Assembly (NCBI GenBank): GCA_023634235.1
Contig: JAMKCF010000016.1
Coordinates: forward strand, 1,547,501-1,611,500
DNA length: 64,000 nucleotides
Origin: Pisaster brevispinus
Lineage: Eukaryota > Echinodermata > Asteroidea > Forcipulatida > Asteriidae
Reading direction: 5' to 3'
The translations under genes and the position numbers were made by a program. The notes beneath the pieces were generated by a model, which was given only the letters and a program-made list of their open reading frames with translations, did not search any database and was not told the origin of the DNA. Of this stretch, positions 58,701 to 64,000 are shown piece after piece. How positions within the stretch are numbered: position 1 is the first letter of the stretch; every line of letters starts with the position of its first letter.

Positions 58701-61700
58701 AATGAAGCCATTATTACTACATAAATAAGCACTATCACAAAATCTGTATACGAACTTTGCTTCGTATTTTCAGCAACAAATAAACCACATTAAGTTAAAG
58801 CATTTTTTTCGACTTAGGTCTCACCTTGTCCTGTGTGTCGATGAAGAAGAAGATTATGTGTGACGTCATCAGAGAAAATGCCAGGTTTGCGTGTGTAATA
58901 AAGCGCGTGTTGTTCATTCTGGAATAACAAACATGAACTAATGTATCAAAAGATATTTCAAGGTTTTATTTCAAAAGAATAAGAACAAAATTTACAGAAG
59001 TACCTTCCTGGAAAATCTTGGCCTGCCGGATATTGGAAAGGTCAAGCCTTTATGGTGGGATGGGGATTGATCATAAAATCCCACACGGTGAATGACTGTA
59101 TTGCATGATGGCTCTAATGTGATTAGCCCTACCCAGCCACAATAAATAAATAAATAATTGATTGATTTATACTGCACCCATTCCATTCAATGAACACTCT
59201 AAACATCTCTGGGGCAGAACTAACCCGGATTCTGAGTCCGTGGGGGCTGAATCATTTCGGACCAGGTTGGCCCAGAAAGTGGCCAAAATGGAACTTTAAC
59301 AATTCATAGCGTCAGTTTGACCCATATATATAATATTAAAGCGATATTCAATTGATAAATATTGATAAAATACATTTATAAATTACACCAAAAACACAAC
59401 TTAGTCAATATAGTTAGTTTTTGGTTACGACTTGTAAAACTTTTAAATATAATAAATTATGTGGGTGATTTTGACTTGCTTGCACGAAAACACAACTTGT
59501 ATGCAGACGTTTAATTCTTAGTGCGCTTGCAAAGAAAATAATATAGTTGGGATTATAACTTACCTAAAAAATGCGTAGACGAAAAGAGTAATGGCGAGAC
59601 AAGCAATCGAGACGGATAGTCCAATTTTCGTGAGCACGTCGAGTATGCCATCATTATTATACTTATCCTTATAAATAATAACAAAGAGAAGTATTACTAA
59701 TTTACAAGACATAGAACAAAACTAAAAATGCAATGCATTCTTTCTTGCAATAAAAGTTTGGAATAGCTTTAGAATGCACTAATACTCCGTAATCATATCA
59801 GATAAGAAAATCTTCGATTTCAAGTTGTGACTTTGAAACGCTAGGTGGTAGCATACTTACAAATTGATTTCACTGTGACGTAGTTCTGAGAACAATGGAT
59901 TTGCCTGAATTGTCTTCTGCCACATAGGGTTCCCTAGTCTTCCAATGGTAGATTAACAGCAAAATGTAGGAAACTAAAGGTTGCGTAATAAAACTTCAAT
60001 TATTTTGCGTGTATTTAAAGAGACACGTCAGTAAGCTATTTTTGTTTCACCATGGTACATTTTAGCTTGATTTGAAACCCAACAATTCTAACCATGGTGT
60101 GTCAACTGTTCGTCTTGACTATGTTAATGTAGTTAACAAAATACCTCTTGAAGCTGCATCAGGACTGCAAAACTGGTCAGATGATTACAGATACATGTGA
60201 CGTCACTTCCGGTGTCGTTTGATTCATTGGTAGAGACGCTACATCCGTCCGTATACCAATTTCTGTAAAACGGGTAATACAAATTGTGTGATTTTCCCCA
60301 TTATCAAATAGTCGAATTATCTATGAATGCAATTTAAACCAAACTTTGCCTCTTTATAAGGAATCCTTGCGTGACGTCACGTGTGGCTATTTTCTGTGTA
60401 TTGTTTGCCATTTTTTAGGTCTAGTTGCATTTAAAATTACGATTATCCTGCTTACTGCTACTTAAGGTTATTTTTGCTTTACTCCATAGTTACATGTATT
60501 TGTCGATATTTTTCATTGAAGTATGGAAATAAATGTGTATCTCAATTTAATTGAATTTAATTGAAAATTTACGGCGTGCGTCTGAGTACGTGCACCTTGC
60601 CCTCAAACGTGTACTGCAACGTGACACCCAGGTAATCAGAGTCCTAATATGGCGCTACAAAGATTTTCATGGTAATGACCTTAGGTGAATAGGCCCCTTG
60701 TATATGACGTCACAATCCCCAACAGCGCCCTCGCTGAGGTCAAAGGAAGACATATCAATGGCTGAAACTTATGCTCAGCGCGTACAGGCATGCACGTTTC
60801 CATTGTTTGACCTCAGCCACGGCGGCCAACGCAAGGGGCTTTATGGGGGTCGATAAAACAGTTTTTCTCGATACGGTGAGATTTAAGAGATGGTATTTTA
60901 AAAATACTTACGGGTCATCTTCTGATTGGTATGAACAAACGTGGAACTCTCTTTCCTGAGCCTAGAAAAGAAAAATATATACCCGACACATTGAACTTGT
61001 GCTCTTAAAGGTAAGTACACTCCAAGCCCCTCCCCGGGTCAGAATTTACTCAGATTCCGTGTCCCGTTGGACCTGAACCATTTCTGGGCTCAGTATGACC
61101 CCGAATATGTACCCAAAAATTACACAGAAATTGGTCAAACTGACGCAGAATCCGAATTAAAAACCCAGTTTTCAACCTGACCAAGAATACACTAGCTACG
61201 TTAACTTTATTCCTATGCCAATATAACAGCTTTGTATAATTCTCATATTATTGGTCCCCTCATTTCCACCCACTATATCCCCTCCAACACCTAGTAGCTG
61301 TGTTTCTTAGAAGCAGTTTGAGGGTTCGTCATCAGTCAGAGAAGTGTTCAATATCAGACACCAAACCCAGAAATAAGCAAAGCAATAATCGTACCTCTGG
61401 GGCGGGAAAAGCTAGTTTAACGGGAGAAGAAGAAAAGTCTGTCAGCTTTGCTCCATCTGCTGCTACCACATCTACGTCGATAATCGGACTGCCAAAACGA
61501 ACTTGTTTGCCGTTGGACTTTGGTGTTGGTGAGTTACCGTCTGGCTTGTACACACTCACTACGGCAATGACTGTAACATACAATGTTCAAAGGCATGTCT
61601 GGTATGCGTCTACAATACTCAATTGAAGCAATACATAAACAAAACAGTCTTGGGCTTTTTCAACGTCAGCTGACGCTCCAGGCTCTGGCTCTGGGCCCCG

Positions 61701-64000
61701 TTTGACGTTGAAGCAACCATCAATTTTTAATGGCACACTACTCCATGGCTGGTGATGGAGCCAAACTGGGGCCGGAGCCCAAGCCTACTATAGGTGCTTT
61801 AAGCTGTCACTTTGATACCAGACTCAAATCTAGCGACTCGCACAACAGAGCGCCACCAAGAGCTGCCTTCTATGAAATTGACCCATCGGGAGTGAACTCC
61901 TGATGGCGCCCTGTAATTTGTTTTTACCATTGCGTCCGGATAATATTGTGCTTGCCAACTTATTTTAATCTTCAAAAGGTCCGTAATAGTTTGCACAATC
62001 TCTTGTCAAATTTAAACAATTTAAAAAACTGTTTCGGGATATCAACTTACCAGACACATTTGATGACGCAAAACCAGGGATCTGTACTGAGAAAGTCATA
62101 CCGTCCAGCTCCGTACCGACCTCGTTGTATTCACCTTCACCGGCTGTTAATTTTGCGACTTTTATCACTGAAACAAAAATTAACATCTAATTACAATAAT
62201 TTGTTAACACCCGGTAAATTTCATCTCGGAAGACAAAATCCGAGAGCAAGTTCGGGTGCAGACTTATAATCAATTGCCATTTAAATTGCGCATGCGTGGT
62301 CTACGTTTTACTCGAACGCGTTCAGTCGAATTATTTTGGCAGTAAATTATCCCAGGATCTCAGCAAGTTGGATGGCACTTCCTGATATCCGTAGATTGCA
62401 TTCAATTCATACCTTTATCGTCTTTCTCAAGTACTCGTTCTCCACCGCATATATCATTATCATCCAGACCTGAAATACTGTCGAAAAACGAGTGGCGAGT
62501 CGTCCTCTCCACGGTCGAGATGTCCTTCAGGAACGGTGCTTGGCACTGGGCTCGTAAATTCCGCAGATGTCTGCTTTGTACCTGTGGACAGTCAATGAAC
62601 AAAATAAGCTCGTTAAAACTACCCCAGGGCCCCATTTCATATAGTTGATTAGCAGAAAATCCCTGCTTAGCAATAATGAGCAGGATACCAGTCACAAATT
62701 GTACACGTGACATGGTATTTTAGCTGGTAACCTTATTCCGGTTAGCATAATTTTATAGCGCTTAGCTTACTTTGTTTTGTGCTTAAGTTGCTGTAGGCCT
62801 ACGAAGTAAGACCCAGTTCTCTACACTGTAAAATGAGGGATTAGGCGTTGATCCGGTCGAGTACAATGGATCTTAAAGAACAAAATACAATTGCATACAC
62901 TACCAGAGCTGCCAATGTCCCTGATCCTGCAAAAAGTTCCCTAATTCTTCCTGATTAATGAAACCTTTTCCCTATTAATACAGAATGTAACTCTACTTCC
63001 TGATAGGAGTACAAAATCTCCCTGATTGCAAGATGCAGATGTTGGCAGCAATGCATGACTGGCGTCTAATCAAACGCTGCCGGAAGTGCTGGCCATATTG
63101 ATTGAACTTATCACCTCAAAAGTGGGTCAGAGAGGGAGATATTTCGGCAATTGTGCCTTTGCTGATACAAACACAAAATCTGGCACACAGTGCTAGAGAT
63201 GTCATGAGAAAGATATTTTGCTTATAGGGCCGTTGCAGACGGTCTTTTAAAATAAACTAAGGTATATTACAAGCAATTAATTAAAAACAATTGCACCTCG
63301 TCTGCCATTGCTTGTTATTCTACCTGCATAGTTTTCAAAGACCACCTGCAGTAGCCCCAATAGCTTAAGGTCGTTCTATCATTATAACAATTTATGCACA
63401 ATCTCATCACGTGCTGTACTGCAAATGTGACTTATGACAGGGTTACATTGGGGGCGCACTATCAACGGTACGAGGACGGCTTGAGTCAAGACTAGTGAAA
63501 GTGAACCACAAAGGGGGGCTGGAAACTGCTTTGATAAGAAGGACTATGGGTCCTCATGAATGTCTGGAATGTGACAGGGATGCAATAAGGCATGCAATTC
63601 GATTGCAGCGAAAACGCAGATTGCAGAGAACATTTCCTTTAGATCAACTACGTTCTACTTAATCTGAATTATATCATAAAACGTACCTTTAATTGTTAAG
63701 TTAGCTGATGAATTTGAGGTCGAACAAACGATGACCGCCCCCTCAAATCCGAGCCCCTCAAAGTTAGAAATCGCCAGGGTAGACGTCTGGACGCAAGACG
63801 ATGTTTGTGTCTCACTTACACGTACGCCAGACCCCATTTTATTGTTCAGATCTTTCCACACCCTGCATTTTGATAGGTAGACACGCCACATGATTGACGG
63901 CCCGCTGACGTCACTGGCCGTGCAGCTCAGCTGAATATCTGATTGGTTAACTCCCGTAGTCTTCTGAACCAGGCTGCGAACAGTCGGATTCCAATCTGAA
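49739..64000 (-). CDS. Adhesion G-protein-coupled receptor, 3' part, with an exon split by a transposon
   Basis: Minus-strand exons with agreeing phases: 62581-62413, 62167-62051, 61570-61395, 60961-60912, 60262-60145, 59667-59564, 58918-58825, 58685-58535, 57702-57636, 56950-56884, 56649-56564, 55816-55696, 54687-54646, 54309-54269 plus 50627-50582 (one exon, split), 49761-49739. An Ig-like exon (64000-63687) lies upstream but at least one linking exon is not found, as its phase 1 end does not match phase 0 at 62581. Order: Ig-like, GAIN, GPS with C-x-C-NHLTSFAVLM (autoproteolysis expected between Leu and Thr), seven membrane helices with the family's TM3 pattern LHFFLLAAFTWMALEG, short cytoplasmic tail. 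It should be a cleaved two-part surface receptor signalling through G proteins. The Ig plus GAIN layout recalls ADGRF types, but subfamily is not assigned. Confidence 0.9.
49928..50062. repeat. Short inverted-repeat element, family A
   Basis: CATAGAGCTGCTTAAAGCAT at the left; right end lost where the SINE-like copy 50055-50268 begins. In an intron of the receptor gene. Confidence 0.65.
50055..50268 (+). repeat. SINE-like repeat, second copy
   Basis: Matches 7252-7518: TTATGCATATGTTGAGGTAC, GAGCATACTGGTCTTTGAC, ATTACCAAAAG. Confidence 0.6.
50277..50564 (+). repeat. 75-bp direct duplication flanking a family E copy
   Basis: ATACGTCAAATGTGGTTG through CCCTCCAAAAAAGG occurs at 50277-50348 and 50491-50564, on both sides of a left-truncated family E element (50349-50497; CRE at 50469-50476). 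Confidence 0.8.
51012..53762 (+). CDS. hAT transposase, TTF-type zinc finger and HAT dimerisation domain, two exons
   Basis: Exon 51012-51288 (start AAAATGGCC) and exon 51553-53762 are joined by a 264-bp intron (CAAG|GTTTGT ... TTTTCAG), phase 1, giving 828 residues. Residues 1-92 are Ser-rich with a basic patch (PKRQRR, possible nuclear signal). A TTF-type zinc finger follows (SAFCFACRHF, then HSNSPCHKA, about 137-186). The RNase H-like core has Asp 333 (MVDETKD), Asp 399 (GYDGAAVMSG) and CHAHRLNLVL; the C-terminal HAT block reads SSAACERSFSCLKLIKTYLR with Glu 769. These match the D-D-E set of hAT enzymes. No internal stop or frameshift, so it may be active. It should cut and paste its own element in the nucleus. 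Related to ZMYM1/TTF-domain hAT proteins in animals. Confidence 0.95.
51289..51552 (+). other. Transposase intron
   Basis: GTTTGT donor and TTTCCTTTTCAG acceptor. Splicing joins GPQ to DISCYPRDEA; unspliced reading stops at TAG soon after. Confidence 0.8.
53930..53935 (+). terminator. Polyadenylation signal of the transposase
   Basis: AATAAA 168 bp after the stop codon, in GAAATAAAGCATA. Confidence 0.6.
54646..54687 (-). CDS. Exon: end of TM7
   Basis: 42 bp; TTCCTCAG acceptor, GAG|GTGAGC donor. Encodes GLFVFLSQCVFDKE, the equivalent of the GFFIFIFHC...KE end of TM7. Confidence 0.9.
54880..55165. repeat. Intronic tandem repeat, about 55-65 bp units
   Basis: Four to five diverged units with CCAAGTCGACTCACTGAAA, ACTAAGATGTCGACTTGAC and TGATAATTTATCTCGC. 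Between receptor exons. Confidence 0.8.
55696..55816 (-). CDS. Exon: TM6 and TM7
   Basis: 121 bp, phases 2 to 0; encodes AGLRLVLVLEPLLGLPWILG and VFAESTIFTYVFVIFNSLQ. Donor CAG|GTATGA; reading on gives an immediate stop. Confidence 0.9.
56564..56649 (-). CDS. Exon: end of TM5 and intracellular loop 3
   Basis: 86 bp, phases 0 to 2; encodes WNTLVLVRLLVVFMSLKTNQ and DKTERMKMK. Confidence 0.9.
56884..56950 (-). CDS. Exon: extracellular loop 2 and TM5
   Basis: 67 bp, phases 2 to 0; encodes CWLSFEDGFNWSFLAPVLVI, with the loop-2 Cys-Trp of adhesion GPCRs. Confidence 0.9.
57636..57702 (-). CDS. Exon: TM4
   Basis: 67 bp, phases 1 to 2; encodes GCPLVIVVISVAVRMHDYTR. Confidence 0.85.
58385..58490 (-). 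repeat. tRNA-derived SINE head
   Basis: On minus: GTGTCGTGGCCGAGCGGTCA (A box) and GGGTTTGAATCCCAGTCATG (B box), then GACACTTGTGCCCTCAAGGC. tRNA-Leu/Ser-like head of the SINE seen at 37100-37420. Confidence 0.7.
58535..58685 (-). CDS. Exon: TM3 and start of TM4
   Basis: Encodes RGCTAVAILLHFFLLAAFTW, MALEGAFLYIKA and IRLPVWLLIGW. The Cys pairs with one in loop 2 in this family. Confidence 0.95.
58825..58918 (-). CDS. Exon: TM2
   Basis: Encodes MNNTRFITHANLAFSLMTSH and IIFFFIDTQDK; phase 2 to 0. Confidence 0.9.
59190..59330. repeat. GGGTCA-rich repeat, family D
   Basis: AACACTCTAAACATCTCTGG start; GGACCAGGTTGGCCCAGAAA and AGCGTCAGTTTGACCCA follow. Confidence 0.65.
59564..59667 (-). CDS. Exon: TM1
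   Basis: Encodes DGILDVLTKIGLSVSIACLA then ITLFVYAFF; AG|GTAAGT donor, phases 0 to 2. Confidence 0.9.
59834..59950. repeat. Inverted-repeat element, family C (diverged)
   Basis: GAAACGCTAGGTGGTAGCAT at the left, AACAATGGATTTGCC and TCTTCTGCCACATAGGGTT at the right. Confidence 0.65.
60145..60262 (-). CDS. Exon: GPS cleavage motif
   Basis: TTACAG acceptor, GAG|GTATTT donor. Encodes NWYTDGCSVSTNESNDTGSD followed by VTCICNHLTSFAVLMQLQE; Trp, the Cys pair and HL/T cleavage residues are all present, so self-cleavage is expected. Confidence 0.95.
60688..60850. repeat. CRE-bearing element, family E (diverged, inverted)
   Basis: AGGCCCCTTGTATATGACGT(CA) at the left and CGCAAGGGGCTTTATGGG at the right as inverted ends; inside CAGCGCCCTCGCTGAGGTCA and GGCGGCCAA. 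CRE at 60705-60712. In a receptor intron. Confidence 0.6.
60912..60961 (-). CDS. Exon: start of GPS motif
   Basis: 50-bp exon, TTCTAG acceptor, CC|GTAAGT donor. Encodes AQEREFHVCSYQSEDDP with the first GPS cysteine. Confidence 0.8.
61009..61195. repeat. GGGTCA-rich repeat, family D
   Basis: GTACACTCCAAGCCCCTCCC, GGGTCAGAATTTACTCAG, CTCAGTATGACCCCGAAT and CAAACTGACGCAGAATCC are in the family's order. Confidence 0.65.
61395..61570 (-). CDS. Exon: GAIN subdomain B
   Basis: TTACAG acceptor, GAG|GTACGA donor, phases 1 to 0. Encodes VIAVVSVYKPDGN, GKQVRFGSPIIDVDVV and SPVKLAFPAPE, beta strands leading into the GPS. Confidence 0.8.
62051..62167 (-). CDS. Exon: GAIN domain
   Basis: TTTCAG acceptor, G|GTAAGT donor, phases 1 to 1. 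Encodes IKVAKLTAGEGEYNEVGTEL and MTFSVQIPGFASSNVS. Confidence 0.75.
62413..62581 (-). CDS. Exon: GAIN domain, N-terminal part
   Basis: CCACAG acceptor, AAAG|GTATGA donor, phases 0 to 1. Encodes VQSRHLRNLRAQCQAPFLKD then SISGLDDNDICGGERVLEKD. Confidence 0.7.
62628..62795. repeat. Short inverted-repeat element, family A
   Basis: GGGCCCCATTTCATATAGTT at the left; GTAACCTTATTCCGGTTAGC and GCGCTTAGCTTAC at the right. In the receptor intron upstream of 62581. Confidence 0.65.
62796..63686. other. Receptor intron; missing exon expected here
   Basis: An exon with phase 1 in and 0 out is needed between 63687 and 62581. I tested acceptor/donor pairs near 63290-63360 on minus (ATGCAG ... GACGAG|GTGCAA) and none gave that phase. 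The gap, or a different start of the 62581 exon, is unresolved. Confidence 0.4.
63687..64000 (-). CDS. Exon: Ig-like ectodomain of the adhesion GPCR (runs off window)
   Basis: Open to the window edge; donor AAAG|GTACGT, phase 1. Encodes SDIQLSCTASDVSGPSIMWR, two more Cys (LSKCR, SSCVQ) and FEGAVIVCSTSN, the C-W-C pattern of an Ig-like fold. Confidence 0.7.

Overview
The window looks like nuclear DNA of a marine invertebrate deuterostome, most likely an echinoderm (inference). It has AT-rich introns, split genes with GT-AG introns, single-exon lectins with a C-type lectin and a PAN/apple domain, a family-rich load of short inverted-repeat elements, tRNA-derived SINEs and at least one autonomous hAT transposon. 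No bacterial-type operons, CRISPR arrays or viral genes were seen.

Layout: (1) 1.4-6.6 kb, plus strand: the last six exons of a GPI-anchored Ig/fibronectin-III cell-adhesion molecule, with consistent reading phases and one GC-AG intron. (2) 6.6-14.9 kb: no gene recognised; repeats, including a 572-bp hAT-type MITE with an 8-bp target duplication. (3) 15-20.2 kb, plus strand: an unrecognised gene whose His/Cys-rich exon lies in a 1.5-kb tandem duplication. (4) 20.2-31.4 kb: minisatellites with 27/54-bp units, the largest 4.2 kb, bracketed by inverted copies of an exon-like segment. (5) 30.4-39.9 kb, minus strand: a tentative small membrane-protein gene with degraded exon copies. (6) 42.2-48.2 kb, minus strand: two intronless secreted CTLD-PAN paralogues 4.5 kb apart. 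(7) 49.7-64 kb, minus strand: most of an adhesion GPCR (Ig-like domain, GAIN, GPS, seven membrane helices, cytoplasmic tail).

The most striking event is in the adhesion GPCR. The first exon after TM7 is split by a complete 3,641-bp hAT element (50628-54268) with TIRs CAGTGGCGTAA, an 8-bp target duplication GTTTTGAC and an apparently intact two-exon, 828-residue transposase on the opposite strand. Removing the element and one duplication copy gives a 79-bp exon whose reading phase matches both neighbours. As it stands, read-through would give 14 native and 27 foreign residues and then a stop.

A second theme is that several short inverted-repeat families carry close or perfect matches to known regulator sites (CRE, YY1, NF-Y, BANP, CTCF, nuclear-receptor IR3). 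These are motif matches only; activity is not shown by the sequence.
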